Positions 17,263 through 27,186 are shown, counted from the first letter of the stretch. The stretch: 64,000 nucleotides of DNA from Campylobacter lari (GCF_900638335.1 NZ_LR134508.1:372001-436000); one strand, 5' to 3'. Translations and numbers: made by a program. The notes: generated from the sequence alone by a model not told the origin.

Positions 17263-17965
17263 TGTTACTAGCTTTAAGTTTTAAAATTTTTTGATAACTT
17301 AAGTGAGTTAAAAAAATTACATAAAATACTTGTAAAAATAAACCAAGTAAAGGTATGCTTGATAAAGCAAAAAAGATCAAAGTGATAATTTTGAAATACA
17401 AAGGTGATGAATTTTTATAAAAATCATCAAAATTGCTTTTATCTAAGATGTTACTTAACACATCTAGCAATAAAAGTTTGTGAAATAAATAATAAAATAC
17501 TCCATAATAAATCACAATGCTAACAAAAGGTATAACCAATAAGAAAGTAGCCACTATAAATAATACACACGAAATGAGTATAAATTTGAATGTTTTTAGT
17601 AAAACTTCTAAAGAATTTACTTCTTTTTGCATAGAATGGTTGTAATATTTTTGATTGATTTTTTTGACTATATAAGGAGTTAAAAAAGAAATTATTAACA
17701 TAGTAAAAAATACTGAGGCAAATACTACTATGAAAAATCCACCTATGGCACTTAAAAATGCAAGTGAAAATTGCACTATGGAAAAGCTAAAAAACCAAGC
17801 CATAAAAGAACCGCTAACTACATCTTCTATGTAAGAAAAGAATACATCATAGCTGTAATATACAAGTAGGGTAAAAAGAAATAAACTAATTAAAAATGGC
17901 AAGAGAGAAAATTTTAAAAAAGGCTTGCTAAGAAAATCTTGCAAGCTTAGATATAATATATTCAT
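17255..17965 (-). CDS. EI24/CysZ-like integral membrane protein
   Basis: A 236-residue protein with about four long hydrophobic regions (residues 20-40, 60-100, 130-165, 195-225). The N-terminal LQDFLSKPFLKFSLLPFLISLFLF and the loop SFLTPYIVKKINQKYY resemble the EI24 domain that also includes the sulfate permease CysZ. No cysteine-biosynthesis genes are nearby, so a sulfate role is not supported by context. The ATG overlaps the dut stop (ATGA-like, four bases), and the FMN-binding gene overlaps its end; the three form one transcript unit. Confidence 0.75.
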   Translation of the reverse strand: MNILYLSLQDFLSKPFLKFSLLPFLISLFLFTLLVYYSYDVFFSYIEDVVSGSFMAWFFSFSIVQFSLAFLSAIGGFFIVVFASVFFTMLIISFLTPYIVKKINQKYYNHSMQKEVNSLEVLLKTFKFILISCVLFIVATFLLVIPFVSIVIYYGVFYYLFHKLLLLDVLSNILDKSNFDDFYKNSSPLYFKIITLIFFALSSIPLLGLFLQVFYVIFLTHLSYQKILKLKASNNG

Positions 17966-18654
17966 TTAATTTGATTGTAATTTTCTTGAAGTTTTTGATA
18001 AATTTCTTTATAATCTAGCGTTTCTTTTAAAATTTGATTTAAAACTTCATTATCTTCTATGCCATTCCATGTTTTTTTATAGCTGCCTTCTTTGTAGCCG
18101 TTTTCTTGCCTGAATTGATTTAATATATTTTTTCCAATATAAGTTTTATAAAGCTCAAAGAAATTTAAACCACATTTTCTAGCTAAAACAAAATACACGC
18201 TTAAAAGTTCACCTAAATCATAATCAAAACCACTGCATTTATGAATAATAAGTTCAATATCATTTAAAATTCCATAAATATCTGCTTCACTTGGATTAGA
18301 AGTTTCTTTGCAAAAATCATCAAAAAAAGTTACAGAAGAAACTTCTTCTGCTATGAAGTTTTTATCATCGATTTGTTTTTCTTTATATTCTTCTAAAATC
18401 AAACTTAAAATAAAATGCCATATATCCACTATTTCAATGCGTACATTATCCCAGTTTGCAGGAGTGTGTATACTTTTCCAATGTTTCCAAGCAAAAGAAT
18501 CAATAAGCTCAGCACACTCCATATAAATACATCTTCTAAAACTAATTAATTTACCTTCTTTAGTATAGCCGTTTTCCCAACCTATACCATTGGTCTCATC
18601 ATTTAATTTTTGCTGGAGTTCTAGCATGCTTTTTAAAATATCTTTTACTTCCAT
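17962..18654 (-). CDS. dut: Dimeric all-alpha dUTP diphosphatase
   Basis: A 230-residue dimeric dUTPase (MazG-like all-alpha NTP pyrophosphatase superfamily), which removes dUTP and supplies dUMP. The helix LKSMLELQQKLNDETNG, the metal-binding CAELIDSFAWKHWK (E-x-x-E/D type), DNVRIEIVDIWHFILSL and the later ENGYKEGSYKKTWNG match Campylobacter Dut. ATG 18654 is chosen because AGGAAAT precedes it; the longer in-frame ATG at 18684 would run into the previous gene's end. Two genes follow with overlap. Confidence 0.92.
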   Translation of the reverse strand: MEVKDILKSMLELQQKLNDETNGIGWENGYTKEGKLISFRRCIYMECAELIDSFAWKHWKSIHTPANWDNVRIEIVDIWHFILSLILEEYKEKQIDDKNFIAEEVSSVTFFDDFCKETSNPSEADIYGILNDIELIIHKCSGFDYDLGELLSVYFVLARKCGLNFFELYKTYIGKNILNQFRQENGYKEGSYKKTWNGIEDNEVLNQILKETLDYKEIYQKLQENYNQIK

Positions 18655-18667
18655 GTTATTTCCTTTT

Positions 18668-19213
18668 TTAAGCATAAAATCCAAATTCTTTATTATTCTC
18701 TTCTTTTTGCTCTTTTTGTTTGTTATATTGTTCCCAAATTTCTTCTAATAATTTAGCACTATCTTGGAAAATTTGCTTTTTAATATCTTCAAGATCAGTT
18801 TTATTTATTTCTTTGTTTAAGCTCTTATCCATAGTATTTAATAATTCATGCAAAGTAGCTTTTTCATGTTCTTCATTTTTTGGTTCAGGTAAGGCATTAC
18901 CGATTTTCATTGCAGTAGTGATAAGCTCTTTTGGTTTTAAAGTTCTTACTCTTGAGTTTTTCATAAATTCATCTATTTGGGGTTGTACTTTAGCTACTGC
19001 TTGTTTTATTTCTTCTATTTCTTCTTGTGAAAGTTTGGTTCCATTATATGAGAATGAAAAACCAAATTGATTTCTAAGGCTTAAAGAAGCTGAGCTGCCA
19101 TCTTTGTCTAATTTAGCCTCTTTTTTATCATACATAGAAAAAGAAAGATGGTTACCATTTTTTGTTTTAATATCCATAGAAAAATTTTGAGAATTATAAC
19201 TAGAAATTTGCAT
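18668..19213 (-). CDS. Small soluble protein with sigma28-like promoter
   Basis: A 181-residue protein beginning MQISSYNSQNFSMDIKTKNGNHLSFSMYDKKE, followed by an FSFSYNG strand and a long helical region (about residues 60-175) rich in Lys and Glu. It resembles the C. jejuni gene upstream of dut that has been labelled a putative ATP/GTP-binding protein, but I see no Walker A motif. A good sigma28 promoter lies 30 bases before the start, so it may be a flagellum-coregulated gene of unknown function. The surrounding dut genes are housekeeping. Confidence 0.75.
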   Translation of the reverse strand: MQISSYNSQNFSMDIKTKNGNHLSFSMYDKKEAKLDKDGSSASLSLRNQFGFSFSYNGTKLSQEEIEEIKQAVAKVQPQIDEFMKNSRVRTLKPKELITTAMKIGNALPEPKNEEHEKATLHELLNTMDKSLNKEINKTDLEDIKKQIFQDSAKLLEEIWEQYNKQKEQKEENNKEFGFYA

Positions 19214-19241
19214 AACATTCCTTTCAAGTCAAGATAAAGCT

Positions 19242-19268
19242 ATATCGTCAAAATAACTCAATCTTAAA
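19242..19268 (-). promoter_or_regulatory. Candidate sigma28 (FliA) promoter
   Basis: Minus-strand TTTAAG (19268-19263), 15 bases, then CGATAT (19247-19242). The box and spacing agree with the flgM promoter candidate in this window. The start codon lies 29 bases further on. Confidence 0.55.
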
Positions 19269-19300
19269 CAAATTTGCAAAGTTTTTATACTTTGCAAATT
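19265..19300 (-). terminator. Intrinsic terminator after hydA2
   Basis: AATTTGCAAAG (19271-19281) and CTTTGCAAATT (19290-19300) form an 11-bp stem with an eight-base loop, followed on the minus strand by TTTGTTTAAG. It isolates the glycolytic/hydA2 operon from the next gene. Confidence 0.65.
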
Positions 19301-19338
19301 TCAAATATTAGGGAGATAAATATTTTAACATTAAGTCT

Positions 19339-20973
19339 TTAAATGCTCGTTAAATCCCAAAATAAATTTAGCAATTTTTCATTTTTTGTACATATTAAAA
19401 TTTGCTTTTTGTTATGTGTTTTTTTACATGTTTTTAAAGCCTGTTTTAAATTTTCTTTTAAAGAAAAAATCAATCCAAAAGCAATAGCTTCTTTATCTAA
19501 ACCACCTAAAATATAAATTAAAGGCATACGCATAGATTTAGAAATATCAAGTTTTGCTTGTCCATTAATTGTGATTTTAAAATCAAATTTGCTAGGATGT
19601 TTAAACTTATAAGCTAAAGCAAGATCTAAAAACTCATCTAAATGACTTAATTTTTTTCCATTAATAAAAGGATATATAAAATAAAATAAATCTAAGATAT
19701 TATTGCTAATTTTGCTTTCATTATCATAATTTTCTTGTATGAAATCATAATATGTTTTAAATTGCTCTTGATAGTTTTGTACTAAAGTCATAGCCATTTT
19801 AGTTTTTGCAAAATTATTTAAAAAAACTTTAGGATTAGCTTCAAAACTAAAATCTAAAAAATTAATCTTTGTGTCATTTTGATAAAAAATCCCACTAGTA
19901 TCGCTTTTTAAATCTAGTAAAATATTATCTGAATTAAGCTCATTGATAGAACTGTTATGAATTATTTTATCATCTAATATAATAGAAAAATCATTATAAG
20001 CAAATTCATTACTCATGGGTTTTTCATAAAAACCAAAATCATCCCAAAAATTTTCTTCACTACAAGCAATGCATCCATGTCCTGCAGCTACTGGCCAAGA
20101 GGTTTTGGAGTTAAATTTAACCTTAGGGCAATTATTGTAAGCATAAGGTCCTTTACAACCTACTTTAAAAAGACAATAGCCTTGTTTTATATTCTCATCA
20201 TCAAAACTTTGAGCAAAATTTCCTGCTTCAAATTTAGCCTTTCTTTCACATAAATCATGCAAGCATTTTCCATAAAGAGCTAAAGGTCTATTTTGTTCAT
20301 CTAAAGCCATATCCTGCTCAAATAATATATAAAAACAAAGTGCTGCGATGATATTTACATCGCTTGGAGGACAACCTGGTATATTAATTACTTTTTCTTC
20401 TAAGACTTTAGAAATTCCTATACTTTTGGTGGGGTTTGGATGTGCAGCTTGAATTCCTCCATAGCTTGAGCAAGTCCCCATAGCAAAGATTGTTTTAGCA
20501 TTTTTAGCACATTTTTGTAAAATTTCATATCCATTTTCACCATGCGCTCCTATGGTTAAATAAAAAGGATCTATAGCACAAACTCCACCTTCAACAGCTA
20601 AAAGAAAATCTTTTTTTTCTAAAACTTCCTCTAAATGCGATTCTGCTTGGTGTCCGCTTGCACTCATGAAGGTTTCATGGTATTCTAAAGAAATAAAATC
20701 AAAAATTAAATCCAAAAAATCAGGCAATGAAGTTCTAAGCAAACTTTCACTACACCCTGTACATTCGCTTAAATGAAGCCATATAAGGCTAGGTGGGGTG
20801 TGAAGTTGAAAATATCTATGCGCTAAAGGGCTAAAATCATTTGGTAAACCTAAAATTTTAATAATAGAATTTACAGCCTCTAATGAGATATTTTTTTCTT
20901 CTTTGTGTGAGTTTTCCAATAGAGCGATTTTGCGCTCTAATATGCCTTTTAATTCTTCATTGCTTAAAGACAT
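19339..20973 (-). CDS. hydA2: HydA2-type orphan NiFe-hydrogenase small-subunit homologue
   Basis: A 544-residue homologue of the NiFe hydrogenase small subunit. The proximal-cluster ligands are present: LSECTGCSE near residue 72, GTCSSYGG and GCPPSDVN. The distal and medial ligand sets are also seen (CLHDLCERK, YCLFKVGCKGPYAYNNCP and GHGCIACSEENFWD). Unlike the export-competent HydA it has no twin-arginine signal. Beyond the Cys-rich part (about residue 315) it carries a further 230 residues without recognised domain. No large subunit gene is in the window. It is the last gene after gapA-pgk-tpiA, three bases after tpiA. Function is unknown; it may be cytoplasmic. Confidence 0.85.
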   Translation of the reverse strand: MSLSNEELKGILERKIALLENSHKEEKNISLEAVNSIIKILGLPNDFSPLAHRYFQLHTPPSLIWLHLSECTGCSESLLRTSLPDFLDLIFDFISLEYHETFMSASGHQAESHLEEVLEKKDFLLAVEGGVCAIDPFYLTIGAHGENGYEILQKCAKNAKTIFAMGTCSSYGGIQAAHPNPTKSIGISKVLEEKVINIPGCPPSDVNIIAALCFYILFEQDMALDEQNRPLALYGKCLHDLCERKAKFEAGNFAQSFDDENIKQGYCLFKVGCKGPYAYNNCPKVKFNSKTSWPVAAGHGCIACSEENFWDDFGFYEKPMSNEFAYNDFSIILDDKIIHNSSINELNSDNILLDLKSDTSGIFYQNDTKINFLDFSFEANPKVFLNNFAKTKMAMTLVQNYQEQFKTYYDFIQENYDNESKISNNILDLFYFIYPFINGKKLSHLDEFLDLALAYKFKHPSKFDFKITINGQAKLDISKSMRMPLIYILGGLDKEAIAFGLIFSLKENLKQALKTCKKTHNKKQILICTKNEKLLNLFWDLTSI

Positions 20974-20976
20974 TTT

Positions 20977-21657
20977 TTAACCTTTAGCTATTTGTATCAT
21001 ATTTAAAAAATCATTTGCATTTAATGCAGCCGAACCTATTAATACTCCATCACAATTTTTTAAAGTACAAATTTCTTTAATATTGTTTTGATTAACACTT
21101 CCACCATATAAAAGCTTAGCGTTAGTAAATTCTCTTAAAAAATTAAGTATAGTGTTAATATCATCAAGATTAGCACTTACTCCAGTGCCTATAGAATAAA
21201 TAGGTTCATAAGCTATGATAAGTTTTTTATAAGATAAGTCAATATTTTCAATTTGTTTTTTTAAAAAGTCTAAGCTTTTGTTAGCATTTTTAGTTTCTAA
21301 ACTTTCGCCTATACAATAAATGATATTAAAATCAAGATTTTTTGCAAAGTCAAATTTGGTCTTTAAAAAACTTTCATCTTCACTTAAAGCTCTTCTTTCA
21401 GAATGGCCTATTAAAACGCTTTTGATATTAAATTCTTCTAAGTGAATTTTACCTATTTCTCCAGTATACGCTCCATTTTCACAAGGGTAGAAATTCTGCG
21501 CGCCTTGTTGAAAGGAAAAATTGTCTTTTAAAAAAGCTATACTAGGAGGGAAGATGAAAACTTCATCTTCTTTGTTTAAGTTTTGGTTTAATTTTTGAGC
21601 GTAAAGTTCAAAGCTTGATCTTGTATGATTACACTTTAAATTTGCTGCAAAAATCAT
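20977..21657 (-). CDS. tpiA: Triosephosphate isomerase
   Basis: A 226-residue TIM barrel interconverting dihydroxyacetone phosphate and glyceraldehyde 3-phosphate. [11 protein letters not shown] carries the active-site Asn and His equivalents (the usual N-x-K), VLIGHSERR the catalytic His, [13 protein letters not shown] the catalytic Glu, and LYGGSVN plus [10 protein letters not shown] the phosphate site. It is shorter than the common ~250 residues, as in other Campylobacter. The start overlaps the pgk stop by four bases. In Campylobacter this block works mainly in gluconeogenesis because phosphofructokinase is missing. Confidence 0.95.
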   Translation of the reverse strand: MIFAANLKCNHTRSSFELYAQKLNQNLNKEDEVFIFPPSIAFLKDNFSFQQGAQNFYPCENGAYTGEIGKIHLEEFNIKSVLIGHSERRALSEDESFLKTKFDFAKNLDFNIIYCIGESLETKNANKSLDFLKKQIENIDLSYKKLIIAYEPIYSIGTGVSANLDDINTILNFLREFTNAKLLYGGSVNQNNIKEICTLKNCDGVLIGSAALNANDFLNMIQIAKG

Positions 21658-22856
21658 TCATTATCCTTTATCGTTAAAGGTTTTACACCAGGAAGTTCTT
21701 TTCCTTCTATAAGCTCTAATGATGCTCCACCACCGGTTGAAATGAAAGTCATCTCATCAGCATCACCTGCTCTTGCTACAACATCAGCAGTATCACCACC
21801 ACCTATTACAGTTGTCGCATGAGATTCGCTAATATAATGGCTCATTTTAATGCTGCCTTTTGAGAATTTATCGATTTCAAAAACCCCCATAGGTCCATTC
21901 CACCATATAGTTTGAGCATCAGAAAGTGCTTCTTTAAACAACCTTACACTAGCAGGACCTATATCAAGTCCCATCCAACCTGCAGGAATTTCTTGTACAG
22001 GGGTATATTTCATTACTGCTTCTTGAGAGCAAGTTTGTGCTGCTGTAACATCCACAGGAAGATAAATTTTTACACCTAGATTTTTACCTTTGAGTAAGAT
22101 TTTATTTGCTTCTTCAATTAAATCTTCTTCTAAGAGAGAATTTCCTATATCATAACCTTGAGCTTTTAAGAAAGTAAAGGCCATACCTCCACCTATGATG
22201 AGCTTATCTACTTTTGGAAGTAAGTTGGTCAAAGCTTGTAGTTTTCCGCTTACTTTAGAACCACCTACTACCGCCACAAAAGGTCGTGCAGGGTGTTTGA
22301 TGAGATTACTTGCAAATTCTATTTCTTTTTGGAGTAAAAATCCCGCACCTTTGTTTGTATTGTCAAAGTATTTAGTGATAGCTTCAACACTAGCATGGGC
22401 TCTATGACAAACCCCAAAGGCATCATTAATATAAACATCAGCCATAGAAGCAAGTTCTTTAGCTAAGTTTTCATCATTTTTAGTTTCACCCTTTTCAAAG
22501 CGTAAATTTTCTAAAAGTAAGATTTCACTCGGCTTTAATTCATTAGCTTTTTTCTTTGCATCTTCACCTATAACATCTTTAGCCATAATGACTTCTTTAG
22601 CCATTAAACGTGCAAGCCTTTTTGCAACCGGTTCTAAAGAGTATTTTGAGGCTATTTCTTTTGGACGTCCTAAATGTGAAGCCAAAATAACCGCACAACC
22701 ATTGTCTAAACAATATCTTATAGTAGGGATAGCCGAGCGAATACGACGATCATCAGTAATATTTAAAAACTCATCTTGAGGAACATTAAAATCACACCTA
22801 ATAAATACTTTTTTCTTTGCAAGATCGATATCTTTAATAGATAAAATACTACTCAT
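21654..22856 (-). CDS. pgk: Phosphoglycerate kinase
   Basis: A 400-residue two-domain kinase. [15 protein letters not shown] and SHLGRPKE are the substrate-binding N-domain motifs, and [20 protein letters not shown] and [14 protein letters not shown] the nucleotide domain and hinge. The length is standard. It lies one base after gapA and overlaps tpiA, so the three are one operon. Confidence 0.97.
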   Translation of the reverse strand: MSSILSIKDIDLAKKKVFIRCDFNVPQDEFLNITDDRRIRSAIPTIRYCLDNGCAVILASHLGRPKEIASKYSLEPVAKRLARLMAKEVIMAKDVIGEDAKKKANELKPSEILLLENLRFEKGETKNDENLAKELASMADVYINDAFGVCHRAHASVEAITKYFDNTNKGAGFLLQKEIEFASNLIKHPARPFVAVVGGSKVSGKLQALTNLLPKVDKLIIGGGMAFTFLKAQGYDIGNSLLEEDLIEEANKILLKGKNLGVKIYLPVDVTAAQTCSQEAVMKYTPVQEIPAGWMGLDIGPASVRLFKEALSDAQTIWWNGPMGVFEIDKFSKGSIKMSHYISESHATTVIGGGDTADVVARAGDADEMTFISTGGGASLELIEGKELPGVKPLTIKDNE

Positions 22857-22857
22857 C

Positions 22858-23853
22858 TTAAACCTTTGCTACAAATACTGCCATATCTACTAAACGAGAA
22901 GAATATCCCCATTCATTATCATACCAAGCAACCACTTTAACAAAATCATCGCAAATTACTTGAGTTAAATCACTTGCTACAATTGCACCATAAGAGCAAG
23001 TTATAAAATCACTTGAAACTCTTTCTTCATCATCAACCAATAGTATGCCTTTTAAATTGCTAGTAGCTGCTTTTCTAAAGGCTTCGTTAATTTCTTCTTT
23101 ACTTACTTTTTTCTTTAAAGTTGCAGTTAAATCCACAGTTGATACATCAGCCACAGGTACACGCATGCTTTGACCATGTAATTTTCCATCAAGTTCAGGC
23201 ATAACAAGTTTCATAGCTTTTGCTGCACCAGTTGAAGTGGGGATGATATTTTGAGCAGCAGCACGTGATCTTCTTTTATCTCTAGCCTTTGCATCAATAA
23301 TGCTTTGTCCGTTTGTGTAGGCATGAATAGTTGTCATTAAACCTTTTTCTATGCCGAAATTATCTTGTAAAACTCTACAAATTGGACCTAGACAGTTAGT
23401 AGTACAACTTGCATTTGAGATGATGTTTTCGCCTTTGTATTCGTGAGCATTTACCCCTAAAACATAAGTTGGAGTTTTATCTTTTGCAGGTGCACTCATG
23501 ATAACTTTTTGCACCCCATGATCTAAAAATCCTTGACATTTTTCCATAGTTAAGTGTGCGCCAGTACATTCTAAAACAATTTGTGCGCCATATTTTGCAA
23601 AGTCTAAATCAGCTACATTTCTGCTTTTTAAAACTTTTATTTTTTTATTATCAATTATTAAATCATCACCTTCATTTTCAACACTACCATCATATACCCC
23701 ATGAACAGTGTCATATTTAAAAAGATATTTAGTAAGCTCTATATCAGTAGTATCATTAATCGCTACAAGTTCGATATCATCGCGCTTCATAATAATTCTT
23801 GCAACACATCTTCCAATGCGTCCAAAACCATTTATTGCAACTTTTACAGCCAT
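22858..23853 (-). CDS. gapA: Glyceraldehyde-3-phosphate dehydrogenase, type I
   Basis: A 331-residue NAD-dependent dehydrogenase. INGFGRIGR is the nucleotide site, [13 protein letters not shown] carries the catalytic Cys, and [10 protein letters not shown] and [14 protein letters not shown] are C-terminal signatures. ATG 23853 (MAVKV) follows AAAGGAAATGAAA; a longer open frame continues 32 residues upstream across the nadD promoter, lacks homology there and is rejected. It is the first gene of gapA-pgk-tpiA-hydA2 and divergent from nadD. Confidence 0.97.
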   Translation of the reverse strand: MAVKVAINGFGRIGRCVARIIMKRDDIELVAINDTTDIELTKYLFKYDTVHGVYDGSVENEGDDLIIDNKKIKVLKSRNVADLDFAKYGAQIVLECTGAHLTMEKCQGFLDHGVQKVIMSAPAKDKTPTYVLGVNAHEYKGENIISNASCTTNCLGPICRVLQDNFGIEKGLMTTIHAYTNGQSIIDAKARDKRRSRAAAQNIIPTSTGAAKAMKLVMPELDGKLHGQSMRVPVADVSTVDLTATLKKKVSKEEINEAFRKAATSNLKGILLVDDEERVSSDFITCSYGAIVASDLTQVICDDFVKVVAWYDNEWGYSSRLVDMAVFVAKV

Positions 23854-23912
23854 TTTCATTTCCTTTTTATGATTAAGTAGGTAAAATTCTACTAAAAAAA
23901 GGTTAAATTTTA

Positions 23913-24458
23913 ATGAAAATCGCACTTTTTGGTGGCAGTTTTGATCCACCCCATTTAGGGCATAATGCTATAGTCTTTAATGCGCTAGCAAATTTAGAGC
24001 TTGATAAGCTTATTATTATGCCAACTTTTATTAGCCCCTTTAAGCAAGAATTTACCGCAAATGAACAAAGACGCTTAAAATGGTGTGATATGATTTGGGG
24101 AGGTTTGGAAAAAGTTGAAATTTGTGATTTTGAAATAAAAAAACAAAGACCCGTACCTAGTATAGAAAGTGTTGATTTTTTGTATAAACAATATACAATT
24201 TCTAAATTTTATCTTATTTTGGGAGCTGATCATTTACAAAGTCTTAAAAAATGGCATGAATTTGAAAGATTGCAAAATTTGGTAGAATTTGTTGTAGCTA
24301 AAAGAGATGGTATTTTTATACCAAAACATTTTAAAACCTTAGATACTAAAGTAGATATTTCTTCTTCCTTTATAAGACAAACCTTGCAAACATCACAAGT
24401 TTGTGAGCAAATCAAAGAAGAAGTTAAGCTTTATTATTCTAAATTTAAAAATATTTAG
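23913..24458 (+). CDS. nadD: Nicotinate-nucleotide adenylyltransferase
   Basis: A 181-residue enzyme adding AMP to nicotinate mononucleotide in NAD synthesis. FGGSFDPPHLGHNAIV is the (H/T)xGH nucleotidyl-transfer motif with the preceding glycine turn; LILGADHLQSLKKWHEF and the end DISSSFIRQ (ISSTxIR-type) complete the family pattern. It is shortened at the C-terminus compared with E. coli. The gap to gapA is 59 bases and must hold both promoters. rsfS follows 13 bases later. Confidence 0.93.
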   Translation: MKIALFGGSFDPPHLGHNAIVFNALANLELDKLIIMPTFISPFKQEFTANEQRRLKWCDMIWGGLEKVEICDFEIKKQRPVPSIESVDFLYKQYTISKFYLILGADHLQSLKKWHEFERLQNLVEFVVAKRDGIFIPKHFKTLDTKVDISSSFIRQTLQTSQVCEQIKEEVKLYYSKFKNI

Positions 24459-24471
24459 CAAAAGGAAAACA

Positions 24472-24801
24472 ATGCAAGAAAGAATTAACAATATAGTGCA
24501 AATTTTAGATGATAAAAAAGCAGACTTAATAGAAACTTTTGATATGCAAGATAAGGATTATTTTGTCAAATTTGTAGTGATTGCTACTACTATGGGGGAA
24601 AGACATGCGCTTTCTTTGATTGATGATTTAAAAACTAATCTTAAAAGTAAAGGTGAGGAGTTTTTAAATATAGAAAGTAGTGAAGAATGGACTGTACTTG
24701 ATTTGGGAGATATTTTGATTCACTTAATGAGTGAAACTTATAGAGCAAAATATAATATAGAAGAATTTTTAAAAAGTTTAAACAAAGAAAATCAAAACTA
24801 G
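24472..24801 (+). CDS. rsfS: RsfS/YbeB ribosome silencing factor
   Basis: A 110-residue protein that binds L14 and blocks 50S-30S joining during starvation. FDMQDKDYFVKFVVIATTMGERHALSLIDDL and SEEWTVLDLGDILIHLMSETYRAKYNIEEF match the family core (the D-x-x-D...V-x-x-T and W-x-x-x-D-x-G-x-x-x-V/I-H-x-F/M blocks). ATG 24472 follows AAAGGAAA; a longer frame upstream overlaps nadD and is not needed. It is adjacent to nadD, as in many bacteria. Confidence 0.92.
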   Translation: MQERINNIVQILDDKKADLIETFDMQDKDYFVKFVVIATTMGERHALSLIDDLKTNLKSKGEEFLNIESSEEWTVLDLGDILIHLMSETYRAKYNIEEFLKSLNKENQN

Positions 24802-24810
24802 GAAATAAAA

Positions 24811-27186
24811 TTGGATAATTTAATTACTGAGTTATCAGATTTAGCTAAAGAATATTTTGAAAATTCAGAATTTGAAAAATGTGATGAAGTCTTAAGTGAG
24901 CTTATAGCTTTTTGTAAGGGTGAAGTTACGCTTGCTCAAGATGGTAAAATGATTTTTATAGATGATGAAGATAAACACCGTTTGCTTTTAGAGGCTTATC
25001 ATAATAGAGCGTTTTGTAGATTTAATTGCTTGAAATTTCAAGAAGCGCTTGAAGATGTAACTATAGCTGTAGAATTTGATTCTAGTAATGTATTTTTGTT
25101 TAATCTTTTGGGCTTGTGTAATTTTAAGTTAGATTTATTACAAGAAGCACTTTTAGCTTTTAATAAAACTATAGCACTGGATAATACATATTATTTAGCA
25201 TATTTTAACAGAGCTAGGGTTTATATACTTTTAGATGAGCAAACAAAAGCTTTAAAAGATTTACAAACTTGTATCGATTTAGCTCCAGAATATTATATAG
25301 CTTATTATACTAGAGCCATTGCCCTGCTTAGTGTTGATCCAAAACAAGCTTTGCTTGATTTTAAGAAGTCTCAAGATTTGGGTTTTGAATCTTCGCAGAT
25401 TTTTTATTATCAAGGGGTAGCTTATGAGAATTTAGAAGATTATCAAAAAGCTATAGAATTTTTTACCAAGATGATTGAGCAAGATGAGAGTTTTTCTGAT
25501 GCGTATTATAAAAGGGCTAATAATAAACGTAAAGTCGATGATTTAGAGGGCGCTTTGCAAGATTGCTTAAAATCCATTGAATTAGATAATGAAAATGCAA
25601 TGGCATATTTGATTTTGGGACATATTTATAAAGACTTAGAAAAGATAGAATTATCAATAGATGCTTTTAAAAAATCAATCGAATTGGATGAAAATTTGCA
25701 ATATCCATGTTTTGCATTGGCTAGGGTTTTGTATGATTTAGAAGATTATGAGCAAGCTTTGAAGTATTATGATAAAACAATTGAGCTTTATGAAGAATAT
25801 GCCCAAGCTTACATTAATAGAGGTAATACTAAAATTAATCTAAAAATGACTGAAGAGGCTATAGAGGATTTTGATTTAGCAGCTAAATATTATCAAGAAA
25901 GAGCAAGAAAGCATGACTTTACTCCATCAGAATTAGCAGAACTTGAACACGCAGTTCCTTATGGTTTTTATCATTTAGGTAATAGCTTATACGAGATAGA
26001 TAAATATGATGAAGCTTTGATAAGTTACGAAAAAGCTTTAAAATATCAAAAAGAATATCCCGATGTATTTTTTAATAGGGCTTATTTAAAATCTGATCTT
26101 GAAAAATATGAGGAAGCTTTAGAAGATAGCGAACTAGCTGTTAAATATTATAAAAAGCAAAATAATACCCAAGATTATGCTAATTCCCTTTCTCAAAGAG
26201 CTTGGATTAAAAGTAGACTTGAAAGATTTCAAGAAGCTATGGATGAATACAATGAGCTTATAAAAACATATAAAGATTGTATTGATTTAAAAGATGTGTT
26301 ATTTGAAAGAGCATATTGTGCAAAAGAACTTGAATCATATGAAGAATTAATAGCTTATTGTAATGCAGCACACAAGGTGGATAAAAATAATTTTAAACTT
26401 TATTTTTGGCGAGGAATTGCTAAATATAATTTAAGCTTAGAAGAAGAAGCTATAGAAGACTTAAACAAGGCTTTAAAAATCGATAAAAACCATAATGGTG
26501 CAAAATATTATAAAGGACTTTGTTATGAAGATCTTTATATGTTTGAAGAGGCTATAAAATGTTATGATAGCGTGATTTTAAGTAACGAAGAGGATGATGA
26601 GTCGTATTTTCATAGAGCAAAATGCAAAAGAAATCTTGAAAAATATAACGAAGCTTTAAAAGATATCAATGAATGCTTAAAAATAATTGATGATATTGGG
26701 GAGTATTGGATAGAAAAAGCACAAATTTTAAGTTTTTTAGGAAAATATGATGAAAGCTTTGAAGCGGCAAAAAAAGCAAGTGAGCTTGAGCCAAAATCAT
26801 ATGAGTGTTATCATTTTATGGGTGCAGTTAAAGTATATTCGCAAGATTTTAAAGAAGCTATAAAATATCTTAACATGGCTTTAAATTTAGATGATAGTCA
26901 AAATTGGACACATTATTACAAGGCAGAGTGTTTAAGAAATTTAGGTGATTTTCATGATGCATTGCAATGTTATGAAGATTGTTTAAAGATAGTAAATGAA
27001 AATACCGATGCTTTGGTGGGAAAAATTCAGTGTTTAGAAGAGTTAAAAGAATACGAACAAGCTTTGGAGTGTACTAAAGATTTATTAAAACTTGATGAAG
27101 AAAATGAGTTTGCATTAAAAAATCAAGATATTTTAATGCAAAAATTAAAACAGCAAAATAAAAAATGGTGGCAAATTTGGAATTAA
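24811..27186 (+). CDS. Large tetratricopeptide-repeat protein (791 residues)
   Basis: A cytoplasmic-looking protein with no signal peptide, made almost entirely of TPR units: repeated patterns of the kind Y-x-x-R-A-x-x-x-x-x-L-x-x-Y-x-x-A-L-x-D at about 34-residue intervals from residue 40 to 780, roughly twenty copies by eye. The composition is acidic with many Glu, Asp and Lys. The start is TTG at 24811 with AGGAAAT overlapping the rsfS stop, so it is coupled to rsfS. It ends in KKWWQIWN, an amphipathic aromatic tail. Such proteins serve as assembly scaffolds; the partner is unknown. I do not recall an equivalent at this position in C. jejuni. Confidence 0.85.
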   Translation: MDNLITELSDLAKEYFENSEFEKCDEVLSELIAFCKGEVTLAQDGKMIFIDDEDKHRLLLEAYHNRAFCRFNCLKFQEALEDVTIAVEFDSSNVFLFNLLGLCNFKLDLLQEALLAFNKTIALDNTYYLAYFNRARVYILLDEQTKALKDLQTCIDLAPEYYIAYYTRAIALLSVDPKQALLDFKKSQDLGFESSQIFYYQGVAYENLEDYQKAIEFFTKMIEQDESFSDAYYKRANNKRKVDDLEGALQDCLKSIELDNENAMAYLILGHIYKDLEKIELSIDAFKKSIELDENLQYPCFALARVLYDLEDYEQALKYYDKTIELYEEYAQAYINRGNTKINLKMTEEAIEDFDLAAKYYQERARKHDFTPSELAELEHAVPYGFYHLGNSLYEIDKYDEALISYEKALKYQKEYPDVFFNRAYLKSDLEKYEEALEDSELAVKYYKKQNNTQDYANSLSQRAWIKSRLERFQEAMDEYNELIKTYKDCIDLKDVLFERAYCAKELESYEELIAYCNAAHKVDKNNFKLYFWRGIAKYNLSLEEEAIEDLNKALKIDKNHNGAKYYKGLCYEDLYMFEEAIKCYDSVILSNEEDDESYFHRAKCKRNLEKYNEALKDINECLKIIDDIGEYWIEKAQILSFLGKYDESFEAAKKASELEPKSYECYHFMGAVKVYSQDFKEAIKYLNMALNLDDSQNWTHYYKAECLRNLGDFHDALQCYEDCLKIVNENTDALVGKIQCLEELKEYEQALECTKDLLKLDEENEFALKNQDILMQKLKQQNKKWWQIWN

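Noticed and set aside
22858-23949. Longer open frame for gapA reaching into the nadD start
   Set aside because: The extra 32 residues have no GAPDH similarity, and a good ribosome-binding site precedes ATG 23853.
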